From NCBI GenBank assembly GCA_964630835.1, contig CAZVZM010000001.1:62001-126000 (forward strand): 64,000 nt of DNA, written 5' to 3'. This stretch comes from Halarsenatibacter sp964630835. GTDB lineage: Bacteria; Bacillota; Halanaerobiia; Halanaerobiales; Halarsenatibacteraceae. Each line of letters begins with the position of its first letter. The stretch's first letter is position 1. This document shows, in pieces, positions 9,713-18,273 of the stretch. Made by a program: the position numbers and the translations under genes. The notes under the pieces were generated by a model. The model searched no databases, was not told the DNA's origin, and saw only the letters and a program-made list of their open reading frames with translations.

Positions 9713-9739
9713 GGGCTGCTGTATAAACTGCAGCAGCCC
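9713..9739. terminator. Bidirectional terminator between pmbA and the leftward operon
   Basis: A perfect 9-bp stem, GGGCTGCTG at 9713-9721 and CAGCAGCCC at 9731-9739, lies between convergent transcription units. On the minus strand it is followed by a T-rich run (ATTTTATTTTTT), making it a good terminator for the long leftward operon. The plus-strand side has only a weak T run. Confidence 0.8.
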
Positions 9740-9779
9740 GTGCTTATTTAACCTTTCGGATTTTCCCGGCTGAGTAAAT

Positions 9780-10172
9780 TCAGGTGCTGCTCCTCACAGT
9801 TTTAGTGGCAATAATATCGGTATCCAGGCCGATAGGTTCAGATAAGATTGTATCGCCTTTGGAAATTGGTGCTTCAATAGATTTTTTGTTGAGAATTTCT
9901 ATGACAGAGAAGAGCTTACTCCGGGGGATTTCATCCTCGCTTCTAACGCTTACCAGAGGTATCTTTCCATTTTCTACCTTCACATGATGTATCAGAGTTC
10001 TCTCTGGATTGAAAATTTCCTTACGCGTATAATCTCTACCTTCTTTACATCTGGCTCCTTCCATGTTAATTGTTCTTTTGTCTGTATATGATGCTTCAAT
10101 TTCACATCCCAGAGGACATTTAACACAGATAATCGTTTTTTTCGATAGGCTGCTGTAAGTCTTTTTATTCAT
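9780..10172 (-). CDS. DUF1667 cysteine protein, partner of FAD oxidoreductases
   Basis: This small 130-residue protein has an N-terminal CxxCPLGCE-type motif (CVKCPLGCEIEA) and a further cysteine in GARCKEGRDYTRKE. These four cysteines are probably metal or cluster ligands. DUF1667 proteins are known neighbours of GlpA/GlpB-like flavoprotein pairs in anaerobes, and the same order is seen here. The gene overlaps the preceding flavoprotein by eight bases, so translation is coupled. It is the last gene of the operon. An electron-transfer role is inferred; no reaction can be assigned. Confidence 0.8.
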   Translation of the reverse strand: MNKKTYSSLSKKTIICVKCPLGCEIEASYTDKRTINMEGARCKEGRDYTRKEIFNPERTLIHHVKVENGKIPLVSVRSEDEIPRSKLFSVIEILNKKSIEAPISKGDTILSEPIGLDTDIIATKTVRSST

Positions 10173-11424
10173 TTACAAACACCTGCACAGTTTCAGTGTT
10201 TTTTAATATTTTTTTGTTTGAATTTTCATCTTTATTGATTTTCACTTTTTCCATGCGGGAGGGATGCAGAGCTGGAAAACTTTTTTCGTTAATTATTTCT
10301 TTGCGGTTCTTTATTGATATCGCAGCACGAGTGAAGGGTTTTTCAGTTCGGAAAAATAATTCTGTTTCTTCACAAGCTTTTATAAGCTGGGGAATAACAT
10401 AGTCTATTCCCTCTCCCGGTTCCACAAAAACATAATCTTTGTGGCCATCAGGATTATCTTTTAAATATTTTGCTGCAGATCTTCCTGCTCGAGCTGCCTC
10501 TGTAGAAACATAATCGACTATATCATGAATATGAAGGACATTTCCGGCGGCAAAAATCCCGGATATGTTTGTTTCCAGATTTTCTTTTACCAGAGGTCCG
10601 CCGGTAAGATTATCAAGGTGTATCCCTGCCTGGCGGGAGAGTTCATTTTCAGGAATCAGCCCGACGGAAAGCAGAAGAGTGTCGCAGTCCATTTTTTTTC
10701 TGGTAGAAGGAATGGGGTTTAAATCGTCATCAACCTTTGCACTTATCACACCTTCTACTCTTGATTTTCCCAAAACTTCCACTGCGGTGTGATTTAGTTT
10801 TAGGGGAATATCAAAATCTTTCAGGCATTGATTTATATTTCGTGGCAGACCGCTGGTGTAAGGCATTATCTCCAGAACCCCCTGCACTTCCACACCTTCA
10901 AGTGCCAATCGTCGAGCCATTATAAGGCCTATATCTCCGGATCCCAGAATTACGGCCTTTTCCCCCACCATGATATTCTTCATATTAATCAGGTTTTGCA
11001 CAAGTCCGGCTGTGTAGATTCCGGCAGGCCTTTCTCCGGCGATGGTGATGGCGCCTGCGGGCCTTTCTCTGCTGCCCATAGCCAGAATTACTGCAGCAGC
11101 ATTAATTTTGCACATTCCTTTTTCCTCGTTGAAAGCTGTAATTGTTTTTTCTGAAGTTAATCCAGTTACAAGAGTGTTGAGCATACAGTCGATATTTCTC
11201 GATTTCATCTGATTTATATATCTGTCAGCGTATTCAGGCCCTGTGAGAGATTGATCAAATTTTTGCAGGCCAAATCCATCATGGATACACTGTTTGAGTA
11301 TGCCTCCCGGCTTATAATCCCTTTCGATTATAAGTATATCATCGATGCCGGCATCATGTGCAGAGATAGCTGCGGCCAATCCAGCTGGACCTCCTCCAAT
11401 GATGACCAGCTCCCTATTTTCCAC
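10165..11424 (-). CDS. FAD/NAD-dependent oxidoreductase (GlpB/HcnB-like partner subunit)
   Basis: This 419-residue flavoprotein begins with an FAD-binding dinucleotide fold (VIIGGGPAGLAAA) and has a second Rossmann fold near residue 155 (VILGSGDIGLIMARR). A conserved FAD-end motif (GIFAAGNVLHIHDIVD) lies near residue 290. It has the pyridine-nucleotide-disulfide oxidoreductase fold without a CxxxxC redox pair at the usual place. The start is GTG behind an AGAGGTGA site, overlapping the end of the GlpA-like gene. With that gene and DUF1667 it forms the three-part module often annotated as anaerobic glycerol-3-phosphate dehydrogenase-like. The surrounding carboxylate genes suggest a hydroxyacid substrate instead. 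Confidence 0.85.
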   Translation of the reverse strand: MENRELVIIGGGPAGLAAAISAHDAGIDDILIIERDYKPGGILKQCIHDGFGLQKFDQSLTGPEYADRYINQMKSRNIDCMLNTLVTGLTSEKTITAFNEEKGMCKINAAAVILAMGSRERPAGAITIAGERPAGIYTAGLVQNLINMKNIMVGEKAVILGSGDIGLIMARRLALEGVEVQGVLEIMPYTSGLPRNINQCLKDFDIPLKLNHTAVEVLGKSRVEGVISAKVDDDLNPIPSTRKKMDCDTLLLSVGLIPENELSRQAGIHLDNLTGGPLVKENLETNISGIFAAGNVLHIHDIVDYVSTEAARAGRSAAKYLKDNPDGHKDYVFVEPGEGIDYVIPQLIKACEETELFFRTEKPFTRAAISIKNRKEIINEKSFPALHPSRMEKVKINKDENSNKKILKNTETVQVFVNE

Positions 11425-12901
11425 GGCTGTTCACCTCTTTAACCGGTCCGGTAAACAAATATGAACTCTCCCTGTGAAGTTTTATGTCTGTTAGTTTTAT
11501 TCCTTCTTCTCTCAATATTTGCACCACCTTTTCCAGGCAGTATCCTCCCTGACATCTACCCATAGTTATGCGGGTGCGGTTCTTGATAGCTCTTATTGTT
11601 CTGCTGCCCAGGGGATTACGCACTGCATCGAGTATTTCCTTTCTGGTTACATTTTCGCAGCGGCAGACAATATCTGCACTGGCGGGATTAACATCTGCCC
11701 TGTTACTTTTTTCTTCCGGACTGAGATCGTTAAAATATGGAGGACTGTCGCGATGTTCCTGAAAGGTTTTATCTTTTTTGAGGTTTTCTGCCTTATCCAC
11801 CATATCCACCACGTATTCTGCAATTCCGGGGGCTGCAGTTAAGCCTGGAGATTCAATGCCCAGCAGATTGATAAAATTATCGTGACGCGGGCTCTTTTTG
11901 ATGACATAATCTGTGTATCCTCCGATTTCAGGAGGAACTATTTTGCTTCTGATGCCAGCATAGCTATTTATAATATCGCCGCGGGAGATTTCGGGAAGAA
12001 ACTTTCTACCCTCTCTTATAAGGCGGTTCATAACATTTTTTGTGGTTGAATGATCCTCTTTATTTTCAATGTACTCATCACTGGGTCCTATTAGTATATT
12101 GCCTTCAATTGTGGGGCTTAGATGAATGCCTCCTCCCCCTTTTTCGCGTGCTTCTTTTATCGGAGGGATAGGATATATTAGACGTGAAATCAGGTGGGAT
12201 TTGTTTTTATCCAAAACGTGGTACTCGCCCCGGCAGGGGTATACTTTATAATCGTTTTCTCCGGAAAAACTGGCAATTTTATCGGCATAAACCCCGGCAG
12301 AATTTATCACATAGCTGGCAGTGAACTTACGGTCAGCGGAGGAGAGGAGAAATATATTACCATTTTTTTCAATGCTTTTTATTTCGGAGTTGAGAAAAAG
12401 CTGCACTCCATTTTCTACAGCATTTTCTGCCAGAGCTATGGTCATTTCAAAGGGATTTACGATGGCACTGGTGGGAGAGTAAAGTGCGGCTTTACCTGGT
12501 GAAATGTTGGGCTCCATTTTCTTTATTTGATTTCTGCCGATGACTCCCACCTCTGTGCCATTTTTTCTGCCAATATATTCAAACCTGTATAATTTAGGAA
12601 TTCGATTTTTATTAAATGCCATCACAAGCTTTTCAGTTTCTTTAAAAGGAATTGATAGTTTACTGCTTAATGATTTAATCTTTCTTTTTCCTCTCATATT
12701 GAGTTCTGCTTTCAGTGACCCCACGGGATAGCTAAAACCGGCGTGTATGACACCGCTATTGCGGCTGCTGGCTCCTTCCCCTACATCTGCTTCCTTTTCC
12801 ACCAGAGCTACATCGACTTTGAAACGGGAGAGTTCCCGAGCTATGGCGGCTCCAACTACACCGGCTCCAATGATTATGATATCAAATTTATTATTGTCCA
12901 T
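11414..12901 (-). CDS. GlpA/LhgO-like FAD-dependent oxidoreductase with BFD-type [2Fe-2S] domain
   Basis: This 495-residue protein has an N-terminal FAD fold (IIIGAGVVGAAIARELSR) of the DAO family. Its body resembles L-2-hydroxyglutarate oxidase and glycerol-3-phosphate dehydrogenase. The C-terminal domain carries a bacterioferritin-associated-ferredoxin-like motif: CRCENVTRKEI followed by GRCQGGYC, four cysteines for a [2Fe-2S] cluster. It probably oxidises an alpha-hydroxyacid or related substrate and hands electrons to the GlpB-like partner. A GGAGG site precedes the ATG. The exact substrate is unknown; the LarA homologue and Kor genes nearby make a 2-hydroxyacid plausible. Confidence 0.85.
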   Translation of the reverse strand: MDNNKFDIIIIGAGVVGAAIARELSRFKVDVALVEKEADVGEGASSRNSGVIHAGFSYPVGSLKAELNMRGKRKIKSLSSKLSIPFKETEKLVMAFNKNRIPKLYRFEYIGRKNGTEVGVIGRNQIKKMEPNISPGKAALYSPTSAIVNPFEMTIALAENAVENGVQLFLNSEIKSIEKNGNIFLLSSADRKFTASYVINSAGVYADKIASFSGENDYKVYPCRGEYHVLDKNKSHLISRLIYPIPPIKEAREKGGGGIHLSPTIEGNILIGPSDEYIENKEDHSTTKNVMNRLIREGRKFLPEISRGDIINSYAGIRSKIVPPEIGGYTDYVIKKSPRHDNFINLLGIESPGLTAAPGIAEYVVDMVDKAENLKKDKTFQEHRDSPPYFNDLSPEEKSNRADVNPASADIVCRCENVTRKEILDAVRNPLGSRTIRAIKNRTRITMGRCQGGYCLEKVVQILREEGIKLTDIKLHRESSYLFTGPVKEVNSRGK

Positions 12902-12984
12902 AAAATACCTCCAAAAAATGATCGCCTCTAATAGTTCTTAATGTCTGGGAGAGTTCAGCTGTATGGAAACAAAAAGAGTTTACA

Positions 12985-14232
12985 TTATTTCATGCGGGGC
13001 AGAGTTGATATGCCAAAGGGAATAACCAGAACTTTTGCATCCCGTCCGATATCAGCAAGTGCTTCTTCAAGGGCAGAATTGACATCGCTGCAGCATCTAA
13101 AGAATAATTTTTCAGTGATGCTTTTAGGGAGAGAGGATACCAGTATTATTTCGCTGCTCTGATGAATATCTGCCACCCGGGAGGCTTTATGCCGGCCCAG
13201 AATAAATTCATTTTCAAGCTCTTCAATCAGCTCCTGTGGTGACTTATCACCTGTAAGAGCTTCGGCAAAATTTTCTTCTCCCAGCCCATCTCCACACTCG
13301 CCCACAACAATCATTTTGCCTCCTTCTTTTACTGCTCTGGCTGCATGCTCCATTGATTTGTGAGTTTGATACAGGTCGATATCTTTGGGGAAACCGCCCG
13401 GAGAGGTAATTACTATATCTGCCTTTTCATCAATGCTTTTTTCGTATATTTCCTCAATATATTTTTTTCCCTGGCGATGAGCGGCTTCGATATCTCCGGA
13501 GACAATTTTGATAGTCTCTTTCTGCCTGTTGAGGACGGCATTTACAAGAAAGTCTACTCCTACCATATTTGCAATCTCTTCAATATCTTCGCGCACAGGG
13601 TTTCCCTCTATCTGGCCGCTTCTGGCCAGAGGATCCATGAACTGCTTATGATTTTGCATGATTGTATTTTTGCTGCAAACACCCGGAGCGAGGGCTTTTG
13701 CGCCTCCGCTGAAGCCTGCAAAATAGTGATACTCAAGATTGCCGGTGGCTACAATAAAGTCCGCATCCAGCACCTCTTTAAATACCTCCGCTTCTGTCCC
13801 ACGACTGGTTATACCGATTTGTTCACATTGATACCTATCATGATCTATGCATTTTATTCTGCTATATATTTCATCACCTACAAGCTTCTTTTTTTCTTCG
13901 GGAGTCTGTCTTCTGTGGACCCCCAGACCAAAAATAATTTTAATTTTGTCATCGCTCACTCCTGAGGAGTTCAATCTATTAATGATGGGGGGGAGCATGA
14001 CAGTGCTCGGGGCAGGTCGCGATATATCGCTGACCAGGATAACAACATTATCCTCCGGGCTTACCAGCTCCTCAAGCTTTGCGCTTTCGATTGGAGCATC
14101 CAGGGACTTATTCACCTCTGCTTCTGGATTTGAGAGAGCCTCAGCTTCTTCAGGCATGATTTTCCCCTGAAAATTTTTATCGGGTATGTTTACAGTCAGC
14201 TTAGACCTGCCATACTTCAGTTTATTTTCCAC
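12985..14232 (-). CDS. LarA-type nickel-pincer 2-hydroxyacid racemase homologue
   Basis: LarA enzymes interconvert the enantiomers of lactate or other 2-hydroxyacids using a nickel-pincer nucleotide bound to a lysine. The key residues are present: His106 in GLGVHRRQT, and His169 with Lys179 in EYHYFAGFSGGAKAL, matching the His174-to-Lys184 spacing of lactate racemase. Length (415) is normal. The start is GTG behind AGGAGG. None of the cofactor-making genes (larB, larC, larE) lie in this window. The position in a carboxylate operon suggests racemisation of a larger hydroxyacid rather than lactate, but this is inference. Confidence 0.85.
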   Translation of the reverse strand: MENKLKYGRSKLTVNIPDKNFQGKIMPEEAEALSNPEAEVNKSLDAPIESAKLEELVSPEDNVVILVSDISRPAPSTVMLPPIINRLNSSGVSDDKIKIIFGLGVHRRQTPEEKKKLVGDEIYSRIKCIDHDRYQCEQIGITSRGTEAEVFKEVLDADFIVATGNLEYHYFAGFSGGAKALAPGVCSKNTIMQNHKQFMDPLARSGQIEGNPVREDIEEIANMVGVDFLVNAVLNRQKETIKIVSGDIEAAHRQGKKYIEEIYEKSIDEKADIVITSPGGFPKDIDLYQTHKSMEHAARAVKEGGKMIVVGECGDGLGEENFAEALTGDKSPQELIEELENEFILGRHKASRVADIHQSSEIILVSSLPKSITEKLFFRCCSDVNSALEEALADIGRDAKVLVIPFGISTLPRMK

Positions 14233-14273
14233 AAATTTAACCTCCTATTATGAGAGAGTTTAAGTTTTTTAGT

Positions 14274-15236
14274 TTAATAAACAAGTTTGCCTTTTCTGAC
14301 TATATCCCGATCATCTATTATAACCGAAGGTTTTTCTATCAGTCCATCGAGATGAATGCTGCTTTCTCTGCTGCCTCCCAGTGATATATTGTCACCAATG
14401 GCAAAGTGGACTGTGCCTCTTTTTTTCTTGTCTTCAGCCAGATTGCCAATAAGGAGAGCGGCGGGATTTGTACCGATTGCAAATTCTGCAATGTTTGTGG
14501 CATTTTCATCAGCGTTATCCACTATATCTTTCAGCATATCAGCTTCTTTTCCTCCTTTTATCTCCTGAACCCGGCCCTCGCTGACTTCCAGAACTATATT
14601 ATCTTCCAGGGCCCCTATATTGTCCATAGCGCAGTCGAAAACAATTCTTCCCTCAGCGGAGTCCTCAACAGGGCATGTAGGAGCTTCTCCCGGGGGAAGG
14701 GTGGCAAAACCGGTCTCCTTGTGAAAAAATCCATCGAGAGCAAAGGCTTCTCTGCCAGCAATGGAAAAGGTGACGTCTGTTCCCTGATTTGAGGTGACCC
14801 TGACTTTTTCCCCTTCAGTTATAATGCTCCGGACTTCGTCGGTGGTTTTCTTCAGTTCATCGAAGTCGGCGGTCAGAGCTCCTTCAATTAACATTTCCTC
14901 GGTGGTGCCTCTTAAAACCACTGTTTTGGTGCCCTCTTTAAAGGCATCCAGACGGGCATTAGTGTGAGTGATTGCGTATGTTGTCAGAGCAAAGACTGTG
15001 TCGGCCGTTTTCATGGCTTCTGCTACCATATTTCCGGGCTCATTTCCGTGTTCTTTCAGGAGTGGCATCACCATAAAGTAGGTCTCGCTGCTTATGTTTC
15101 TGGCTATGACTGAAAAGGAACGTCCTAGCTTATATTTTTTGGGGTCGGCCAGTATCAGGACATTATCCCCCTCTTCAACCCTGATGACATCTTCAATAAT
15201 TTCTCTGATTTTTGGCGCCATTTCAAAATCAAGCAT
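14274..15236 (-). CDS. M29-aminopeptidase-fold protein (NicX-like)
   Basis: This 320-residue protein is in the superfamily that holds the M29 metallo-aminopeptidases and the iron ring-cleaving enzyme NicX. Conserved metal-ligand regions are visible near the C-terminus: an EFAIGTN segment, GTVHFAIGDN, and SSIHLDGLI with the H-x-D pair. It is shorter than typical AmpS (about 410 residues) and nearer to NicX in length. A GGAGGAG site precedes the ATG. In this operon a peptidase makes little sense, so a hydrolase or dioxygenase acting on a carboxylate is worth considering. Function unassigned. Confidence 0.7.
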   Translation of the reverse strand: MLDFEMAPKIREIIEDVIRVEEGDNVLILADPKKYKLGRSFSVIARNISSETYFMVMPLLKEHGNEPGNMVAEAMKTADTVFALTTYAITHTNARLDAFKEGTKTVVLRGTTEEMLIEGALTADFDELKKTTDEVRSIITEGEKVRVTSNQGTDVTFSIAGREAFALDGFFHKETGFATLPPGEAPTCPVEDSAEGRIVFDCAMDNIGALEDNIVLEVSEGRVQEIKGGKEADMLKDIVDNADENATNIAEFAIGTNPAALLIGNLAEDKKKRGTVHFAIGDNISLGGSRESSIHLDGLIEKPSVIIDDRDIVRKGKLVY

Positions 15237-15296
15237 ATAATCTCCTCCTTAATAAAATTTAAAGTTAAAAAGTTCGGTTCTTTTCCAAAAATATTA

Positions 15297-16064
15297 CTAA
15301 TTCCTGTCCGCATTCTTTCCCGCTGTGGCAGCATACACGGCAAATTCTTTTCGGCCATCTATCTCAAGCAGGGAATCTATCTCCTCCTGGTCATAGGCGC
15401 CAATAGCACAGATGCCAGTATTGAGAGCTTCGCCAGCCAGATAGAGATTTTGACATATATGTCCAGCTTCCAGAGCAATCAATCTGGGTGAAAGCCTGCC
15501 ATACCTCCACTCAGTTCGCCGGGGAAGAGAGGTCCAGACAAACACTGCGGCGCTATCGGGTATGAATTTTTGCTGATTAAAAGTCTCGCTGTGGCAGGCT
15601 TTTCCCATTATTTCAATGATTTTGTCCTCTTCATAAATTAAGGCCAGTTTATTTCCTCGGGGAAGATATCTGTATATTCCGGGGTTTAAAGATTTTATTC
15701 TTCCGGCTGCCAGATAAGTTTCAAAGGGGTAACGAGCCCCTGCTGAAGGGGCAATTCGCTTTCTTTTTCCTTCTCCTTTCGTCCCCTGGGCGGCTGCAAG
15801 CATAAAAGAAAGCTCATCAATGTCTATATATTCATCGCTGTAATCTCTTCTGCTGCGGCGGCTCCAGAGCACTTCCTTTAAGTCCGAATTTATGGGAGAG
15901 ATATCATCATGAGGAGGCAAATTTATGATATCGACTGCATCCTCACACGATTTTTGGTACGGAGGAGGAGATAACCCCTGTTGCTGTTCTGTTTCCATCT
16001 CTTTAAGTTTGTCCCAGGGACCGGCTCGCAAAAATTCTCTGTGGCTTTTGTTATTTTTATGCAT
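15297..16064 (-). CDS. SagB/ThcOx-type nitroreductase-fold dehydrogenase
   Basis: This FMN-dependent nitroreductase-superfamily protein has the SagB-like signature: an early RRSRRDYSDEYI segment, SAGARYPFETYL in the middle and a C-terminal LEAGHICQNLYLAGEAL helix. An in-frame upstream start at 16121 exists, but AGGAGGAGGG immediately before the ATG at 16064 fixes that start and gives 255 residues. No thiazole/oxazole peptide-modification partner (cyclodehydratase or precursor) is nearby, so it probably acts on a small molecule in the operon's catabolic pathway. The substrate is unknown. Confidence 0.78.
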   Translation of the reverse strand: MHKNNKSHREFLRAGPWDKLKEMETEQQQGLSPPPYQKSCEDAVDIINLPPHDDISPINSDLKEVLWSRRSRRDYSDEYIDIDELSFMLAAAQGTKGEGKRKRIAPSAGARYPFETYLAAGRIKSLNPGIYRYLPRGNKLALIYEEDKIIEIMGKACHSETFNQQKFIPDSAAVFVWTSLPRRTEWRYGRLSPRLIALEAGHICQNLYLAGEALNTGICAIGAYDQEEIDSLLEIDGRKEFAVYAATAGKNADRN

Positions 16065-16143
16065 TTTATTTACCCTCCTCCTGAACTGAGCGGTAAAAAA
16101 TTTAGTTTTTTCAAAAATCAATTTTAATATAACTATCCATCTT

Positions 16144-16944
16144 TTAAGAAGAGGATGAAATATCTTTTACTACCTGGTTGGAAAGAGTTCCAATTCCCTT
16201 AATTGTGATCTCAATTTCATCTCCATGCCTGAGATAGCGAGGGGGCTTTTGACCTTTTCCTACCCCGGGGGGAGTCCCGGTAGTGATAAGTGTACCGGGA
16301 AGCAGTGTCATCTGTCTGGAACAATAACTGATTATTTCATCATAGCTAAAAATCATATCTTCAGCTTCAGAGTTCTGTTTTAATTTGCCATTTAGATAGG
16401 ATTTTATTGCGGCTGATTCCGGGTCTGCAGATGTTTCAATAAAAGGACCAAAGGGACAGAATGAATCAAAGGATTTAGCTCTGGCCCACTGCCCATCATT
16501 TTCCTGACAGTCGCGGGCTGTAACATCATTAACACAGGTATAGCCCAGAATGTAGTCATCAGCTTCGCAGGGAGAAATATCTTTTGCTTTTTTGCCCATG
16601 ACTATACCAAGCTCAGCTTCGTAATCAACACTGTCGGAAGCCTGTGGGGGGAGTTTTATGTCATCTTCCGGTCCAATAATGCTGCTGGTTGCTTTGAGAA
16701 ATATCAGCGGCTTATCAGGGACCTGTTTTCCGGACTCCCTGGCGTGCTCATGATAATTAAGCCCTATGGCAATTACATTGGGAGGATTAACGGGGGGAAG
16801 GAGTTTGACATCAGAAATATCCCATTTCCTTTCTGTGCAGGAAAAAGCAGAAAATATACTGCCTTTAATTTCTGTTATTATATTTCCATCCATTCTCCCC
16901 GTGAGTGCATCGTTCTCGCCGGTCATAAATTGGGCCAATTTCAT
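16144..16944 (-). CDS. Fumarylacetoacetate hydrolase family protein
   Basis: This 266-residue FAH-fold protein belongs to the family that hydrolyses acylpyruvates, decarboxylates oxaloacetate or isomerises dicarboxylates such as homoprotocatechuate ring-fission products. Family motifs are clear: AIGLNYHEHARE, the acidic metal region VDYEAELGIVMG, YTCVNDVTARD, and LITTGTPPGVG near the C-terminus. A GAGGTGAT site precedes the ATG. Placed between malic enzyme and the nitroreductase, it could cleave or decarboxylate a C4-C6 oxo-diacid. The exact reaction cannot be told. Confidence 0.86.
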   Translation of the reverse strand: MKLAQFMTGENDALTGRMDGNIITEIKGSIFSAFSCTERKWDISDVKLLPPVNPPNVIAIGLNYHEHARESGKQVPDKPLIFLKATSSIIGPEDDIKLPPQASDSVDYEAELGIVMGKKAKDISPCEADDYILGYTCVNDVTARDCQENDGQWARAKSFDSFCPFGPFIETSADPESAAIKSYLNGKLKQNSEAEDMIFSYDEIISYCSRQMTLLPGTLITTGTPPGVGKGQKPPRYLRHGDEIEITIKGIGTLSNQVVKDISSSS

Positions 16945-17034
16945 ATGATCACCTCAAATTTATGATTCATAGTTCGATAAATTTTGAACTCAATCTTCAA
17001 TTTTAATAAAATCTAAGGTTTTCCGATCACTCGC

Positions 17035-18258
17035 TCAATATGTTTGCCTGGAGAATTTTTCTCGAAGTTCCCTATCATCCCGGGCCTCTCCAGCGCAACC
17101 TTCTTCCATGGCAGTTCGAGCTACGGCCAGAGCGACTTCACCTGTTACCCCTCTGCGGAGGGGAGGAGGAATGATTTTATCCGGAGAAGGGCTTTTCACC
17201 AGCTCTGCCAGGTTGCGTGCAGCGGAAAGTTTCATCTCCTGATTTATTTCTGAAGACCTTACCGAGATTGCTCCCCGCATCACACCGGGGAAAGCGAGAA
17301 CGTTATTAATTTGATTTGGGTGATCGGATCTCCCCGTAGCCACCACACTGGCTCCTGCTTTTTTTGCCACACTGGGATCAATCTCCGGCTCGGGATTGGC
17401 GAGGGCAAAAATAATAGGATCATCGGCCATTTTATCAATCATGGCCCGGTCCAAAACACCACCTACCGAAAGGCCGATAAATATATCGGCATTTTTGACT
17501 GCTTTATTCAGACTTCCGGCAATATTCTTCGGGTTGGTTTTTGCAGCAAGTTTTTCCTTGGCCTCGTTCATACCGTCCTCTCTGCAGGAATGAATTATTC
17601 CCCTGCTGTCACAGATGATCAGATTTTCTCTCTCAATTCCTTTCTGTATTAGGAGATTGGCCGTGGCAGTAGCTGAGGCTCCGGCCCCATTGATTACTAT
17701 TTTGCACGCAGTCAAATCTTTAGAAGTAACCTTTGTAGCATTATAAAGGCCTGCCAGTATAACAATGGCGGTTCCATGCTGATCATCATGGAAAATAGCC
17801 ATTTCTGTTTCTTTTTTCAGTCTTTTCTCAATATAAAAACAGTCAGGTGCCGCTATATCTTCCAGATTCACTCCTGAAAAAACCGGCGAGAGAAGTTTGA
17901 CGGTTTCAACGATTCTATCGGGATCTTCTGTGTCCAGACAAATTGGAAAAGCATCAAGGCCGGCAAATTTTTTAAAAAGCACCGCTTTCCCTTCCATAAC
18001 GGGCAGGGATGCTCCGGCGCCGATATTTCCCAGCCCCAGCACAGCGGTGCCGGAAGAAACCACAGCTATCATGTTTCCCCGGGATGTATAGTCAAAAATT
18101 TTTTTTGAATCATCGGCAATTTTTCTGCAGGGCTCAGCTACTCCAGGAGAATAAGCCAGACTGAGATCCTCCTCGCTATCGATCTCCACTTTGCTTTCTA
18201 CTGACAGTTTGCCTTTATTTCTGGCGTGCAGGGCGAGCGCCTTTTCATATATATTCAT
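17035..18258 (-). CDS. NAD(P)-dependent malic enzyme
   Basis: This 407-residue protein is the short bacterial form of malic enzyme, which oxidatively decarboxylates malate to pyruvate. Visible motifs are LSLAYSPGVAEPC near the N-terminus, the metal-binding FHDDQHGTAIV segment near residue 155 and the nucleotide fold VINGAGASATATANLL near residue 190. The GGAGTGAG site precedes the ATG. In this operon it would turn C4 products into pyruvate and NAD(P)H, feeding the ferredoxin oxidoreductase and biosynthesis. Confidence 0.92.
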   Translation of the reverse strand: MNIYEKALALHARNKGKLSVESKVEIDSEEDLSLAYSPGVAEPCRKIADDSKKIFDYTSRGNMIAVVSSGTAVLGLGNIGAGASLPVMEGKAVLFKKFAGLDAFPICLDTEDPDRIVETVKLLSPVFSGVNLEDIAAPDCFYIEKRLKKETEMAIFHDDQHGTAIVILAGLYNATKVTSKDLTACKIVINGAGASATATANLLIQKGIERENLIICDSRGIIHSCREDGMNEAKEKLAAKTNPKNIAGSLNKAVKNADIFIGLSVGGVLDRAMIDKMADDPIIFALANPEPEIDPSVAKKAGASVVATGRSDHPNQINNVLAFPGVMRGAISVRSSEINQEMKLSAARNLAELVKSPSPDKIIPPPLRRGVTGEVALAVARTAMEEGCAGEARDDRELREKFSRQTY

Positions 18259-18273
18259 ATTCTCACTCCAGAA

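Noticed and set aside
10165..12901. Naming the flavoprotein pair glpA and glpB
   Set aside because: No glycerol genes are nearby and the operon context points to organic acids; only family-level naming is justified.
13360..13965. Plus-strand 201-residue frame antisense to the LarA homologue
   Set aside because: It runs opposite a well-conserved gene with intact cofactor residues; hydrophobic composition comes from the reverse complement of acidic codons.
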